64,000 nt of DNA, from the NCBI RefSeq assembly GCF_009617575.1, contig NZ_WIXJ01000003.1, positions 241,170 through 305,169 on the forward strand. Direction: 5' to 3'. This DNA is from Rhodocyclus gracilis. Its GTDB lineage: Bacteria > Pseudomonadota > Gammaproteobacteria > Burkholderiales > Rhodocyclaceae. Made by a program: the position numbers and the translations under genes. Below are positions 20,194-29,711 of this stretch, piece by piece. The notes under the pieces were generated by a model. The model saw nothing but the letters and a program-made list of their open reading frames with translations, was not told where the DNA came from and searched no databases. Position 1 is the stretch's first letter, and the number at the start of each line of letters is the position of its first letter.

Positions 20194-21480
20194 ATGAGCA
20201 CCCCCTCCCGCAACGACCAGCTTTTCGCCCGCGCTCAGCGCCACATTCCTGGCGGCGTCAATTCGCCGGTTCGCGCCTTCCGTTCGGTGGGCGGTGCGCC
20301 GCGCTTCTTCGTCGAGGGCAAGGGGCCGCGCGTGACTGACGTCGACGGCAAGACCTATCTCGACTACGTCTGCTCGTGGGGCCCGCTGATCGCCGGCCAC
20401 GCCCATCCGGAAGTGCTCGCCGCCGTGAACGAGACGGCCGCGAAGAGCCTCTCCTTCGGCGCGCCGACCGAGATGGAGCTCGACATGGCCGATCTGCTCT
20501 GCGATCTCCTGCCGATGCTCGACATGGTGCGTCTGGTCAGCTCCGGCACCGAAGCGACGATGAGCGCGATCCGTCTGGCGCGCGGCTACACCGGGCGCGA
20601 CCTGCTGGTGAAGTTCGAAGGCTGCTACCACGGCCACTCCGACAGTCTGCTGGTCAAGGCCGGCTCTGGTCTGCTCACCTTCGGCAACCCGGATTCGGCT
20701 GGCGTCCCGGCGGATCTCGCCAAGCACACGCTGGTGCTGCCGTACAACGACGTCGCCGCGCTGGAAGCGGCTTTCGCCGAGCATGGCGACAAGATCGCCG
20801 TGGTGATCGTCGAAGCCGTCGTCGGCAACATGAACCTGATCGCGCCGAAGCCCGAATTCCTGAAGGCAATGCGCGAGCTGACGAAGAAGAACGGCTCGGT
20901 GCTGATTTTCGACGAAGTGATGACCGGCTTCCGCGTCGGCCCGCAGGGCGCGCAGGGTCTCTTTGGCATCGACGCCGACCTCGTTACGCTGGGCAAGGTG
21001 ATCGGCGGCGGTCTGCCGGTCGGCGCCTTTGGCGGCAAGCGCGAAATCATGGAAAAGATCGCGCCGCTCGGCCCGGTCTATCAGGCCGGCACGCTCTCCG
21101 GCAACCCGGTGGCCGTCGCCGCCGGTCTGGCGACGCTCAAGCTGACGCGCGCGCCGGGCTTCTACGAGACGCTCACCGCACGCACCAAGCGCCTCACCGA
21201 CGGCCTCGTTGCCGCGGCGAAGAAGCACGGCGTCGTCTTCTCGGCGCAGTCGGTCGGCGGCATGTTCGGCCTCTACTTCGCGCCGGAATGCCCGGCCACC
21301 TACGACGCGGTGATGGCCTGCGACAAGGAAGCGTTCAACCGCTTCTTCCACGCCATGCTCGACGCCGGCCACTACTTTGCGCCGTCGGCCTTCGAAGCCG
21401 GCTTCGTTTCGGCCGCGCACACCGACGCCGACATCGACGCGACGATTGCGGCCGCCGACGCGGTGTTTGCTGCCTGGTAA
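20194..21480 (+). CDS. hemL: Glutamate-1-semialdehyde 2,1-aminomutase
   Basis: A 428-aa PLP enzyme of the C5 pathway that makes 5-aminolevulinate for heme and other tetrapyrroles. Lys268 in [18 protein letters not shown] is the Schiff-base lysine; [14 protein letters not shown] and [11 protein letters not shown] (Asp at the PLP ring) are present. It starts 2 bases after thiE with AGGAAAACTGAG ahead, so thiD-thiE-hemL is one operon, a common arrangement in betaproteobacteria. A strong terminator follows. Confidence 0.97.
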   Translation: MSTPSRNDQLFARAQRHIPGGVNSPVRAFRSVGGAPRFFVEGKGPRVTDVDGKTYLDYVCSWGPLIAGHAHPEVLAAVNETAAKSLSFGAPTEMELDMADLLCDLLPMLDMVRLVSSGTEATMSAIRLARGYTGRDLLVKFEGCYHGHSDSLLVKAGSGLLTFGNPDSAGVPADLAKHTLVLPYNDVAALEAAFAEHGDKIAVVIVEAVVGNMNLIAPKPEFLKAMRELTKKNGSVLIFDEVMTGFRVGPQGAQGLFGIDADLVTLGKVIGGGLPVGAFGGKREIMEKIAPLGPVYQAGTLSGNPVAVAAGLATLKLTRAPGFYETLTARTKRLTDGLVAAAKKHGVVFSAQSVGGMFGLYFAPECPATYDAVMACDKEAFNRFFHAMLDAGHYFAPSAFEAGFVSAAHTDADIDATIAAADAVFAAW

Positions 21481-21500
21481 GTCCGGCGTAGCCGCAAACG

Positions 21501-21529
21501 AAAACGGCGACCGAAAGGTCGCCGTTTTT
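21501..21529 (+). terminator. Intrinsic terminator after hemL
   Basis: A perfect 12-bp stem AAAACGGCGACC / GGTCGCCGTTTT with a GAAA loop and a T5 run, 20 bases after the hemL stop. A-rich on the left and T-rich on the right, it can work in both directions and also closes the decayed locus on the minus strand. Confidence 0.9.
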
Positions 21530-22020
21530 CATGGGGCGTGCTGGGGCAGGATCAAGTCTGATCGCGAGCCCTTGAGCAGGTACTCCTTCAGCACCGTGCT
21601 TGCCCAGCGGCGGAACTGCACCCCGCGCGGCGAACGCACGGCGGTAGCCCACGGCAAGGATGGCGTCGAGCTTGTAGTGCGCCACCCGGTAGTTCTTGCC
21701 ATCGGTGGCAGTTGTCATCCAATGGTTGACAACTGCTGCCTCGCTCAACTCCTGAAAGCTCGCCGTTTTCTCCAGAATGGTGCGCAGCATGTTGAAGTGG
21801 TGGGTGTAGAACAGCACGAATTCGAAATCGAGTTGCTGCACGACCGGCGGCGCCTGCTCGCCTTGCTGTCGTTGAGCACGCGGTTGGTGCGCGAGAAGAA
21901 CTTCTCGCGGAAATTCGCTTCCAGCGCAGCGCGGTCGCGGATGTCTGGACGGTAGGCGTATTTGAGGTCGCCGAGTTTGGCGAGCAGATCGAGTTCGATC
22001 TGGCTTTCCGTGGTTGTCAT
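21529..22020 (-). pseudogene. Composite remnant: hsdR fragments fused to a frameshifted rhuM fragment
   Basis: Three pieces can be read in the same direction. From 22020, ATG opens an N-terminus typical of type I restriction HsdR subunits (TESQIELDLLAKLGDLKYAY, then PDIRDRAALEANFREKFF), ending near 21870. A second frame then reads APPVVQQLDFEFVLF, which resembles a C-terminal HsdR stretch. It continues into a RhuM-like segment (TTATDGKNYRVAHYKLDAIL, AVGYR). Near 21638-21644 one extra base shifts the frame; the next frame reads VRSPRGVQFRRWASTVLKEY and LLKG, the normal RhuM continuation, and stops at 21529. I infer a type I restriction locus with rhuM reduced by internal deletions. No product is expected. 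Confidence 0.75.
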
Positions 22021-22140
22021 CTCTCTGACCTAATGCATGCGAATGGAACTTTTTTAGCCGGAAGAGTGCAGCAGTACAAGTCGAGAACCACCAGTATTAG
22101 AGCGAATTGTTAATTGCCTAACACTCCCGAGCACATCTGA

Positions 22141-22215
22141 GTGTCTGCTCACCTCGCTAATCCTGCCGTGTAGCTCGAAGTATGCGGCCGGCCACTGTGG
22201 ACGAAGAGCAGACAC
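22141..22215. repeat. 10-bp inverted repeat in the scar-mgtE gap
   Basis: GTGTCTGCTC at 22141-22150 and its exact complement GAGCAGACAC at 22206-22215 enclose 55 bases. It lies between the hsdR/rhuM scar and the mgtE stop. It could be the ends of a small element or a long-loop hairpin; no gene is seen in 22021-22249. Confidence 0.4.
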
Positions 22216-22249
22216 CGTAGCAGGACCACGGCACAGCGGCCCCTCCGAA

Positions 22250-23692
22250 CTACATCAAGAACAGCGTCGCCAGCCCGAGGAAGATGAAGAAGCCGCCCGA
22301 GTCGGTGAGGGCGGTGATCAGCACCGAGCCGCCGACGGCCGGGTCGGCGCCGAGGCGTTCGCGCAGCAGCGGGATCGAGACGCCGGCGATGGCGGCGAGC
22401 AGCAGGTTGAGCGTCATCGCGGCGGTCATCACCATGCCGAGTGGGGCGCTGCCGTACATCCACCAGGCGGCGAGGCCGAGGAGTCCGCCCCAGATCATGC
22501 CGTTGATCAGCGCGACGTTGATTTCCTTCCTGAGCAGGCGGCGAATGGCGTCGGGCTGAACCTGTCCGATGGCAATGGCGCGGACGATCATGGTGATCGT
22601 CTGATTGCCGGAGTTGCCGCCGATGCCGGCGACGATGGGCATCAGCGCGGCGAGCGCGACGAGCTTTTCGATGGAGTTCTCGAAGGCGCCGATGACGCGC
22701 GAGGCGACGAAGGCGGTGACGAGGTTGATCGCCAGCCAGGCCCAGCGGTTTTTCACCGAGTCCCAGACCGAGGCGAAGATGTCTTCCTCTTCTTTCAAGC
22801 CGGCCTGCGCCAGTTGTTCGGCTTCGCTTTCTTCGCGGATGAAGTCGACGACGGTATTGACGGTGACGCGGCCGATCAGCCGGTGCTGCGCGTCGACGAC
22901 CGGCGCGGAAACGAGGTCGTAGCGTTCGAAGGCCTGCGCCGCTTCTTCGGCTTCGTCGCTCGGTTGCAGGTCGATGAAGTCGGTGAGCATGACGGCGCCG
23001 ACTTCGGTATCCGGGTCGGAGACGAGCAGGCGGTTCAGGGGCAGCACGCCCTTCAGCTTTTCGTCGCGGTCGACGACGAAGAGCTGGTCGGTGTGGTCGG
23101 GCAGTTCGTCGAAGAGGCGCAGGTAGCGCAGGACGACTTCGAGCGTGACGTCTTCGCGCACCGTGACCATGTCGAAGTCCATGATCGAACCGACCGATTC
23201 CTCGGGGTAAGACATGGCTGCGCGTAACTGCTCGCGCTCTTCGACCGACAGCGACTGGAAGACGCCTTCGATGACCTCGTGCGGCAGGTCGGGCGCGAGG
23301 TCGGCGAGCTCGTCGGCGTCAAGGCTTTCGGCGGCGGCGACGAGTTCGTGCGAATCCATGTGCGCGATGAGGCTTTCGCGCACGGCATCGGAGACTTCGA
23401 GCAGGATGTCGCCATCACGCTCGGCTTTGACGAGATCCCAGACGATCAGCCGTTCATCGAGCGGCAGGGCTTCGAGAACGTAGGCGATGTCGGCCGGGTG
23501 CATGCGCTCAAGGCGTGCGCGCAGTTCGCTCAGATGCTGCTTGTGCAGCAATCCTTCGACGAGCTCGTGGCGCGGCATTTCCTGCCGGTGCACGAGCGTC
23601 TCGACCAGCTTTTGACGGGCGAGCAGCGTCTGCACCGCGCTAAGGTGCTCGTGCAATTCGTCGCCGTCGGCGTGGTGGAGTTCGTCGCTCAT
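22250..23692 (-). CDS. mgtE: Magnesium transporter MgtE
   Basis: A 480-aa Mg2+ channel/transporter. The start at 23692 (MSDELHHADGDELHEHL) is chosen over an in-frame ATG 16 codons upstream because the -10 box lies between them. The N-domain (HPADIAYVLEALPLDERL; many Glu/Asp), two CBS domains around residues 150-280 (SVGSIMDFDMVTVRED; AVMLTDFIDLQPSDEAEEAA) and five C-terminal membrane segments from about 310 (GGNSGNQTITMIVRAIAIGQ) match the family. The CBS and N domains sense cytosolic Mg2+ and gate the pore in characterised homologs. Confidence 0.95.
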   Translation of the reverse strand: MSDELHHADGDELHEHLSAVQTLLARQKLVETLVHRQEMPRHELVEGLLHKQHLSELRARLERMHPADIAYVLEALPLDERLIVWDLVKAERDGDILLEVSDAVRESLIAHMDSHELVAAAESLDADELADLAPDLPHEVIEGVFQSLSVEEREQLRAAMSYPEESVGSIMDFDMVTVREDVTLEVVLRYLRLFDELPDHTDQLFVVDRDEKLKGVLPLNRLLVSDPDTEVGAVMLTDFIDLQPSDEAEEAAQAFERYDLVSAPVVDAQHRLIGRVTVNTVVDFIREESEAEQLAQAGLKEEEDIFASVWDSVKNRWAWLAINLVTAFVASRVIGAFENSIEKLVALAALMPIVAGIGGNSGNQTITMIVRAIAIGQVQPDAIRRLLRKEINVALINGMIWGGLLGLAAWWMYGSAPLGMVMTAAMTLNLLLAAIAGVSIPLLRERLGADPAVGGSVLITALTDSGGFFIFLGLATLFLM

Positions 23693-23715
23693 GATGCGCT
23701 GCGCAAAGGGAAGCG

Positions 23716-23721
23716 CGATTC
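23716..23721 (-). promoter_or_regulatory. Candidate -10 box for mgtE
   Basis: TAGAAT on the minus strand, 23 bases before the mgtE ATG, in the gap after mtgA. It suggests transcription of mgtE independent of the mtgA operon. Confidence 0.45.
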
Positions 23722-23801
23722 TAACATCGCTCCCCGGCATCGCCCCGCCTCGCCGCCCGCTCCGGGCGTTGCGCGGCGCTGAAGGCCGCGCTGCATGGTC
23801 G

Positions 23802-24497
23802 CTATGGTAGTTCGGCCGAGGGCATGCGCGTCAGGATGATCCCCGTTTTTTTGGCGAGCCCCGGCGCGCCGCGATTGCGGTCGTAGAAGCGCGGGTTGGG
23901 CACCATGCCGGCCAGCCGCGCCGCCTGCTCGGGCGAGAGTTGCGCCGCCGAGACGCCGTAGTAGTGCCGCGCGGCCGCTTCGGCGCCAAATACGCCGTCG
24001 CCCCATTCGATGACGTTGAGATACACCTCAAGGATGCGCCGTTTGCTCCAGAGGTTTTCGAGCATCAGCGTGATGGCGGCTTCTTCGGCCTTGCGCCAGG
24101 GTGTCTTGGCGGGAGAGAGGAAGAGGTTCTTGGCGAGTTGCTGCGAGATGGTCGAGCCGCCGGCGACGATGCGGCCTTTTTGCTGGTTCTTTTCCATCGC
24201 TTTTTGCATGCCGTCCCAGTCGAAGCCTTCGTGATCGACGAAGCGGGCATCTTCCGAGGCGATGATGGCGCGCTTGAGGTTCGGCGAGATGCGCTCGAAG
24301 CTCACCCACTGCTGCTTCAACTCGGCGTCGGGTTTTTTCTGGCGCAGTTCGGCGAGCCGGATTTCCATGAAGTGCGTCATGCCCGGATTGGCGTTGGCCC
24401 ACCACAGCACATGGCCGAACAGCCAGAGCTGGTAGAGCACGAAGAGAGCGATCACGCCGAGTACCGCGCGCTTCACCCATAGTCCAAAGGTTTTCAT
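23802..24497 (-). CDS. mtgA: Monofunctional peptidoglycan glycosyltransferase
   Basis: A 231-aa GT51 enzyme that polymerises lipid II into glycan strands without a transpeptidase domain. A single N-terminal membrane anchor (about residues 10-30, AVLGVIALFVLYQLWLFG) is followed by the GT51 motifs ASEDARFVDHEGFDW (catalytic Glu) and GGSTISQQLAKNLFLS, then KRRILEVYLNVIEWGDGVFG. It lies 33 bases after aroE, last gene of an rnb-tonB-aroE-mtgA run. Confidence 0.96.
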   Translation of the reverse strand: MKTFGLWVKRAVLGVIALFVLYQLWLFGHVLWWANANPGMTHFMEIRLAELRQKKPDAELKQQWVSFERISPNLKRAIIASEDARFVDHEGFDWDGMQKAMEKNQQKGRIVAGGSTISQQLAKNLFLSPAKTPWRKAEEAAITLMLENLWSKRRILEVYLNVIEWGDGVFGAEAAARHYYGVSAAQLSPEQAARLAGMVPNPRFYDRNRGAPGLAKKTGIILTRMPSAELP

Positions 24498-24530
24498 GGT
24501 TTTCCGGTGCGTCGGGCGCCCGTCGCTGGC

Positions 24531-25487
24531 TCAGTCGTGGCGTCGCTGCGCGAGCAGTGGCGCGGTCTCCGGGCGTTGACCGCGCCAGACGAAAAAGGCT
24601 TCCGCCGCTTGTTCGATGAGCATGCCGAGGCCGTCGGCGCAGCGGCCGACGCCAGCGGCGCGTGCTTCGGCAAGAAAGGGAGTGTCGCCATCGGCACGGT
24701 ACATCATGTCGTACGCGAGACCGTCGTGCGCGAACGCGTGTTTGCCGATGGGCAGGGCTTGGCCGGCAAGGCTGGCGGAGGTGGCGTTGATGATGAGGTC
24801 GAAGGCGCCCTCGCCGGTGTCGACAGCCGCGAAGCCGCCACCCGCGAGGCGGCAGCCGGCGGCGTGCGGCTGGAAGTGTTCGGCCAGCGCCTGTGCCTTG
24901 TCGGCACTGCGGTTGGCAATGAGCAGGCGGGCCGGACGGGCGTCGAGCAACGGCGCCAGCACGCCGCGTGCCGCGCCGCCCGCGCCGAGCAGCAGGATGC
25001 GGCGGTCCGCGAGCGCGCAGCCGAGGTTGTGTTGCAGATCACGCAGCAGGCCGGCGCCGTCGGTGTTGTCGCCGATGATTTCGTTGGCTGCGGTGGCGGC
25101 GTTAGTCGCGGTGGCGTCAGCGGTGCCTGAGGTGTGGGAGGTGGCGGCGTCTGACGCAAGGGCGCCGATGCTCAGCGTGTTGACCGCGCCGGCGAGGCGG
25201 GCGCGTTCGGTCAGGCGCGTGGCGAGGCGGCAGGCTTCTTCCTTGAACGGCACCGTGACGTTGGCGCCGCGCCCGCCGGCGGCGATGAATTCGCCCAGCG
25301 CCGTGGCAAACCCGTCGCGCGGAGCGAGGATCGCCGTATAAACGAGATTTTCGCCGGTTTGCCGGGCGAAAGCCGTATGGATGGCGGGGGAGCGGCTGTG
25401 CGCGATGGGGTTGCCGAAAACGGCGTACGGATCGGGCATCGCGGCTCGCACTGGGTCACGCATCGGCTCGCTGACGGGGGCGCTCAT
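24531..25487 (-). CDS. aroE: Shikimate dehydrogenase with an Ala/Thr-rich insert
   Basis: A 318-aa NADPH-dependent enzyme that reduces 3-dehydroshikimate to shikimate. The start at 25487 overlaps the tonB stop (ATGA). Catalytic Lys82 ([10 protein letters not shown]) and Asp143 (GDNTDGAGL) are present, as are [13 protein letters not shown] (shikimate binding) and the nucleotide loop [14 protein letters not shown]. It is about 45 residues longer than typical AroE. Most of the excess is an insert at about residues 108-136 made of Ala, Thr, Ser, Asp and Asn between the NTLS strand and the GDNTDG motif; the rest is an N-terminal extension. Confidence 0.95.
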   Translation of the reverse strand: MSAPVSEPMRDPVRAAMPDPYAVFGNPIAHSRSPAIHTAFARQTGENLVYTAILAPRDGFATALGEFIAAGGRGANVTVPFKEEACRLATRLTERARLAGAVNTLSIGALASDAATSHTSGTADATATNAATAANEIIGDNTDGAGLLRDLQHNLGCALADRRILLLGAGGAARGVLAPLLDARPARLLIANRSADKAQALAEHFQPHAAGCRLAGGGFAAVDTGEGAFDLIINATSASLAGQALPIGKHAFAHDGLAYDMMYRADGDTPFLAEARAAGVGRCADGLGMLIEQAAEAFFVWRGQRPETAPLLAQRRHD

Positions 25488-26377
25488 CGGTTCGATCCGG
25501 CAGTCTGCAAGGAATCGCCGTTGACGAAGTTCCAGGCGCGGGTGATTTCGAGAATGTCGGTGTCGCGCTGAATGGCAGGCGGGAAGGGCGCGTACGGCGC
25601 GCTCATCTGGACGATGCGCCGCGCCGCGTCGTCGAGGATGCGATGGCCGGAGGAGCGGTTGATCTCGATCTTGTCGATGCTGCCGTCGCTCTTGATCGCC
25701 ACCGTCAGCACGAGGGTGCCGTAGAGCTTGCCGCGCGCTTCTTCGGGGTAGTTGAGCGTGCCGACGCGCTCGATTTTCTGCCGCCACTCCTCGACGTACT
25801 GGGCGAAGCGGTATTCCTCGACGCGCGCGCCGATGTTGCGCTTGCGCGGGCGTTTGTTGTACTCGTCGATGTTCTGCGCGATCTCGCCTTCGAGGCGGGC
25901 CATGGCCAGCGCGTTCTCGGCCAGATCGCGACCACGGATGACCGGCGTCGGGCGCGGCTGCGTCTCGCTGTCGGGGCGCGGCGCAATGGCTTTGCGGCTG
26001 GTGGCGCGGGTTTGCAGCTTCTGTTGCTGCATTTCCAGTTGCTGGACGCGCTGCTGCGCCTGTTCGAGTTCGTTGCCGCTCTTGCGTTGCGCCGAGGCTG
26101 GCAATGAGCTTTTGGCGCGGCGGTTGTCCTCGACGTTGCCGCCGCCATCGAGATTCGCCTGCGCCAGCGCCTGCGCTTCGCTCGGGCGGCGCGCCGATTT
26201 GCTGTTGACCAGCACGATCTCCAGTGCCTTGTCCTGAAAGACGCGCGACATTTCGGGGAAACCGAAATGCAGCGTCAGCAGCACGCCATGCAGCAGCAGA
26301 GAAGCGCCGATGGCCAGCGCAAGGAACGAGGGTTGGCCGGCGCCAAGGCGGGGCAAACGCGGCACAGCGAGGTTCAC
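25484..26377 (-). CDS. TonB-family energy transducer (GTG start)
   Basis: A 297-aa TonB-like protein that would carry proton-motive energy from ExbB/ExbD to outer-membrane receptors. I place the start at GTG 26377 ([14 protein letters not shown]), one base after the rnb stop; the frame is open upstream but overlaps rnb with Pro/Arg-rich out-of-frame sequence. A membrane anchor (about residues 17-37, [20 protein letters not shown]) is followed by a Gln/Glu-rich periplasmic helix ([19 protein letters not shown]) and a C-terminal TonB domain ([19 protein letters not shown]). exbB and exbD are not in the window, and it may serve another function such as envelope integrity. Confidence 0.85.
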   Translation of the reverse strand: MNLAVPRLPRLGAGQPSFLALAIGASLLLHGVLLTLHFGFPEMSRVFQDKALEIVLVNSKSARRPSEAQALAQANLDGGGNVEDNRRAKSSLPASAQRKSGNELEQAQQRVQQLEMQQQKLQTRATSRKAIAPRPDSETQPRPTPVIRGRDLAENALAMARLEGEIAQNIDEYNKRPRKRNIGARVEEYRFAQYVEEWRQKIERVGTLNYPEEARGKLYGTLVLTVAIKSDGSIDKIEINRSSGHRILDDAARRIVQMSAPYAPFPPAIQRDTDILEITRAWNFVNGDSLQTAGSNR

Positions 26378-26378
26378 G

Positions 26379-28475
26379 TCAGGCAGCCGCCGGCAATGAG
26401 GGGGATGTCGCCGCATCGGCGGCGAGGGCGGACGCCTCCGCCGCGCTGTCCTCGGGGGCGGCGTCGGCAGTGGCGGCGTCGGTCGGCGAGATGGAGTCGG
26501 TGGCGCTGGAGGTGTCGGCGGAGTCGACACGCGAATCGGCGGGCGACTCGTCGCTGTCGTTGACACTGTCGGGTTCTTCGTCGTCCGGGGCGACGCCGTC
26601 GGCGGCCAGCGTTTCGAGCCAGCGGCAGCCGAGTTCGAGCGTCAGCAGGTCGATGCGCTCGACCGACAGGCGAATGCGCGCTCCGGCGGGCAAGTCCGGC
26701 GCCGAGGGCACGCGCTGGATGATCGGCAGACCGTCGACGCGAGCCGTGCCGTCGCGCCGGATGACCGCTTCGAGGGTCGTGCACGCTTCCTGTTGCAGCC
26801 AGCGCAGACTCCAGTAGCGCTCCATGCCGCGCTGGAATTCGGCGTAGGCGGCGTAGGCGAGTTCGAAATCGCGGACGATCGCAAACAGCTCCTGATTGCG
26901 CCCGGCCTTGGCGGCAAAGGGCGGCGCCTCGTCGTTGAGGCAGGCGATCAGCTGGCGTTGATTGACGAGGTCGACGTAACGGCGCAGCGGCGAGGACATC
27001 CACGCGTATTGCGGCACGCCGAGGCCGTCGTGCGGCGCGGCTTGCGTCGTCATGCGCACCTTGCCGGCCGATTGTGCGCGGTAGATTGCCGGTACGCGCT
27101 GTTCGGCGAGCAGGCCGCCCCACAGGCTGTTGGCGACGATCATCAGTTCGGCGACGAGCATGTCGAGCGGGCTGCCGCGTGGGCGCTGGCTGATCGACAC
27201 ATGGCAGGATTCGGCGTCGGCAAGATCGCCGACGATGTCGAAGTTGTAATCGACAAAACCTGCCGCGTTCGACGACTTGCCGCGCCGCGCTTCGCAGGCG
27301 CCGGCCAGTTGCCAGAGGGTCTTCAGTTCGTCACGGAAGGGAAAGTCGCCGAGGCCGTCGGCCAGCGTCTGCGCGTTGAAGACCGGCTCCAGGTCGTGAT
27401 GGCGCAGATTGGCGGCGATACGCACGCGGTCGATGCGCGATTCGTGGCTGACGATGGCGAAGTCTTCGCTGACAGTCAGGTATAGCGAGAGCGCCGGGCA
27501 GGTGCGTCCGGCTGCCAGCGTGAAGTGCGCGACGACGCTGTCGGGCAGCATGGTGATCTTGCTGCCGGGCATGTAGACCGTCGACAGGCGCTCGCGGGCA
27601 ATCGCGTCAAACGGTGAATCCGGCGTGATCGAAAGTCCCGGCGCGGCGATGTGGATGCCAACGCGCCAGCCCACGCCCGGCAGGCGTTGCAGCGAGAAGG
27701 CGTCGTCGATCTCGGTCGTCGATGCGTCGTCGATGGAAAAGGCTGGCGCTTCGGCGAGCGGCAGGGCGGCGATGGCCGGTTCGGCGAGCGGCGCCAGTTC
27801 GCCAAAGCCGGGGCCGCGTGGGAATTCGTCGAGCAGGAAGCGGCGCAGATGGAAGGCGTAGGGCGAGCGGATGGCGCCGCAGCGCGCCAGCAGGGCGAGC
27901 GCCGAGAGGCCGCTCGCGGCACAGGCGGCTTCGAGCGCCTTGGTCTCCGGGCGGTTGCGGTCGGCCTTGTAGAGTAGCTGGTCGATCAGCGGCGGAAATT
28001 CGGGGGGCAGCGTGAAGGCTTGCAGCTCGGCGGCCATGCGCTCGATGGCCAGCGCTTGCAGGCGCTTCTTTTCCAGTCCGGCGAGCGCGGCGGCGAGGAT
28101 GTCGGGCGGCGCCTTGCGGAAGCGGCCACGGCCCTTGCGGTGAAAGTAGATCGGCGCCGCGTGCAGAGCGAGCAGCAGCGCCGTCGCTTCGACCGCCGAA
28201 GGGGCGTGTCCGTAGTATTCGGCGGCAAAATCGGCGAAGGCAAATTCGCCGTCGCCGGCGCACTCCCAGAGGAAGTCGGCGTCGATCTCGGCAGCCAGCG
28301 GGGTGGCGCGTTCGAGCAGTTCGCCCGGCGCCGGCGCACTGAAACGCAGCAGCACGTTCGTCGCCTTGATCTTGCTGCGTTTGCCGGATACGGCTTCGAC
28401 CTGCAACGAGGTGTCGTTGTCGGCCAGGATGGCGCCAGTCTTGAAGGCGCTGTCTTCTTCGAATAGAACGTGCAT
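26379..28475 (-). CDS. RNB-domain exoribonuclease (RNase II/R family)
   Basis: A 698-aa 3'-5' exoribonuclease. After an N-terminal cold-shock-like region (residues about 1-60) and a helical segment, the RNB catalytic domain begins near residue 245 with AFSIDDASTTEIDDAFSLQR, whose acidic residues bind Mg2+, and continues through YMPGSKITMLPDSV and YAWMSSPLRRYVDLVNQRQL. A C-terminal S1-like part is followed by an acidic Asp/Glu/Ser/Ala-rich tail of about 75 residues. It is co-transcribed with tonB, aroE and mtgA. RNase II or R cannot be separated by eye; the length favours neither strongly. A -10-like box only 6 bases ahead suggests a leaderless mRNA. Confidence 0.92.
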   Translation of the reverse strand: MHVLFEEDSAFKTGAILADNDTSLQVEAVSGKRSKIKATNVLLRFSAPAPGELLERATPLAAEIDADFLWECAGDGEFAFADFAAEYYGHAPSAVEATALLLALHAAPIYFHRKGRGRFRKAPPDILAAALAGLEKKRLQALAIERMAAELQAFTLPPEFPPLIDQLLYKADRNRPETKALEAACAASGLSALALLARCGAIRSPYAFHLRRFLLDEFPRGPGFGELAPLAEPAIAALPLAEAPAFSIDDASTTEIDDAFSLQRLPGVGWRVGIHIAAPGLSITPDSPFDAIARERLSTVYMPGSKITMLPDSVVAHFTLAAGRTCPALSLYLTVSEDFAIVSHESRIDRVRIAANLRHHDLEPVFNAQTLADGLGDFPFRDELKTLWQLAGACEARRGKSSNAAGFVDYNFDIVGDLADAESCHVSISQRPRGSPLDMLVAELMIVANSLWGGLLAEQRVPAIYRAQSAGKVRMTTQAAPHDGLGVPQYAWMSSPLRRYVDLVNQRQLIACLNDEAPPFAAKAGRNQELFAIVRDFELAYAAYAEFQRGMERYWSLRWLQQEACTTLEAVIRRDGTARVDGLPIIQRVPSAPDLPAGARIRLSVERIDLLTLELGCRWLETLAADGVAPDDEEPDSVNDSDESPADSRVDSADTSSATDSISPTDAATADAAPEDSAAEASALAADAATSPSLPAAA

Positions 28476-28481
28476 GCGCCG

Positions 28482-28487
28482 ATTATA
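28482..28487 (-). promoter_or_regulatory. Perfect -10 hexamer just ahead of the RNB gene
   Basis: TATAAT on the minus strand ends 6 bases before the ATG at 28475, with no Shine-Dalgarno between. If used, the transcript would begin at or within a base or two of the start codon. No clear -35. Confidence 0.5.
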
Positions 28488-28608
28488 ACCTGCGGCCTGT
28501 GCCGTCGATTTGCCGCCAGCACGGCATTTCTGGCGGTTTTTGCGGCGATGGCGGGGCGCGCCGGCGCCTCGCCGCGATGGCGTCGCTCAGGAGTCTCTTA
28601 TGACTCGT

Positions 28609-29433
28609 TCAGGAGGCGCTCCAGGCGATCAGGCCAAAGTGCCAGGTGGCGAAGACAACGAGCCCGAAGGCGATGCGGTACCAGGCGAAGATCGTGAAAT
28701 CGTGCGTGCTGATATAGCGCAGCAGGGCGCGCACGGCGATGAAGGCCGAGATGAAGGCGGCGATGAAGCCAGCGACCCACATGCCGATATCGTCGAAGGA
28801 GAGCAGCGCACGCTCCTTGTACAGCTGGTAGGCCGTGGCGGCGAGCAGCGTCGGGATCGCCAGGAAGAACGAAAACTCGGTCGCCGCGCGCCGCGACAGC
28901 CCGAAAAACAGGCCACCGATGATCGTCGCACCCGAGCGCGATACGCCGGGGATCAGGGCGCAGGCTTGCGCCAGACCGAGCTTCATGGCGTCGCCAAGGC
29001 GCAGGTCTTCGACTTCGACGATGCGCACCTGATGCCGCCGCCGTTCGGCCCAGAGGATGATCAGGCCGCCGACGATGAAGGTGGTGGCGACGGTCGGCGC
29101 GTTGAAGAGGTGATCCTTGATGGCGTGGCCGAAGAGCAGGCCGAGTATCGCCAGCGGCAGGAAGGCGACGAAGACGTTCAGCGCAAAACGGCGGGCAGCG
29201 CGTTCGCGCGGCAGACCGAGAAGAACGTTGAGGATGCGCGCCCGGTATTCCCAGCAGACGGCGAGAATGGCGCCCGACTGGACGACGATCTCGAAGAGCT
29301 TGCCGCGGTCGTCGTTGAAGTTGAGCAGATCGCCGGCGAGGATCAGGTGGCCGGTCGACGAGACCGGGAGAAATTCGGTCAGTCCCTCGACGATGCCGAG
29401 AATGACGGCCTTCAGCAGAAGCAGGTGTTCCAT
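28609..29433 (-). CDS. uppP: Undecaprenyl-diphosphatase
   Basis: A 274-aa integral membrane phosphatase (BacA/UppP) that recycles undecaprenyl pyrophosphate, the lipid carrier for peptidoglycan and for O-antigen or capsule. Both family motifs are present: [16 protein letters not shown] (active-site Glu/Ser/His) near the N-terminus and [17 protein letters not shown] in the middle. The rest is hydrophobic helices. Loss gives bacitracin sensitivity in model species. It has its own TATAAT box upstream. Confidence 0.97.
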   Translation of the reverse strand: MEHLLLLKAVILGIVEGLTEFLPVSSTGHLILAGDLLNFNDDRGKLFEIVVQSGAILAVCWEYRARILNVLLGLPRERAARRFALNVFVAFLPLAILGLLFGHAIKDHLFNAPTVATTFIVGGLIILWAERRRHQVRIVEVEDLRLGDAMKLGLAQACALIPGVSRSGATIIGGLFFGLSRRAATEFSFFLAIPTLLAATAYQLYKERALLSFDDIGMWVAGFIAAFISAFIAVRALLRYISTHDFTIFAWYRIAFGLVVFATWHFGLIAWSAS

Positions 29434-29469
29434 GCGGCAGGGCTCGGGGAAAGTGTGTGAAGGGGCGCG

Positions 29470-29475
29470 ATTATA
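29470..29475 (-). promoter_or_regulatory. Candidate -10 box for uppP
   Basis: TATAAT on the minus strand, 36 bases upstream of the uppP ATG. A -35 at the normal distance is not obvious. Confidence 0.5.
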
Positions 29476-29595
29476 CCGGCTGCCAGAGAGGCGAGTATGT
29501 CAGGAGGCTGACCGCCGGCGCGGCAAGCGGGCTGGGCGACCGCCTCTGCGGCACTCTGCGGGCCCTCTTTGCCCCGCGCGTGCCGCCATGCGAAA

Positions 29596-29672
29596 GGGCG
29601 AAGAGGGCGAAGAGGGCGAAGAGGGCGAAGAGGGCGAAGAGGGCGAAGAGGGCGAAGAGGGCGAAGAGGGCG
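29596..29672. repeat. 9-bp tandem repeat, about 8.5 copies
   Basis: Eight exact copies of GGGCGAAGA plus a partial ninth, in the 278-bp gap between the uppP promoter and the oxidoreductase stop. Because the unit is a multiple of three, every frame through it stays open (one reads AKR repeats, another GEE repeats), but no flanking sequence supports a gene. It is a likely site of slipped-strand length variation. Confidence 0.95.
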
Positions 29673-29711
29673 GCGCCGGGAGACGGCGAGGTCGTTCGGC
29701 GCCGCTGCGCC

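Noticed and set aside
29596..29672. CRISPR array
   Set aside because: Units are 9 bp, contiguous and without spacers.
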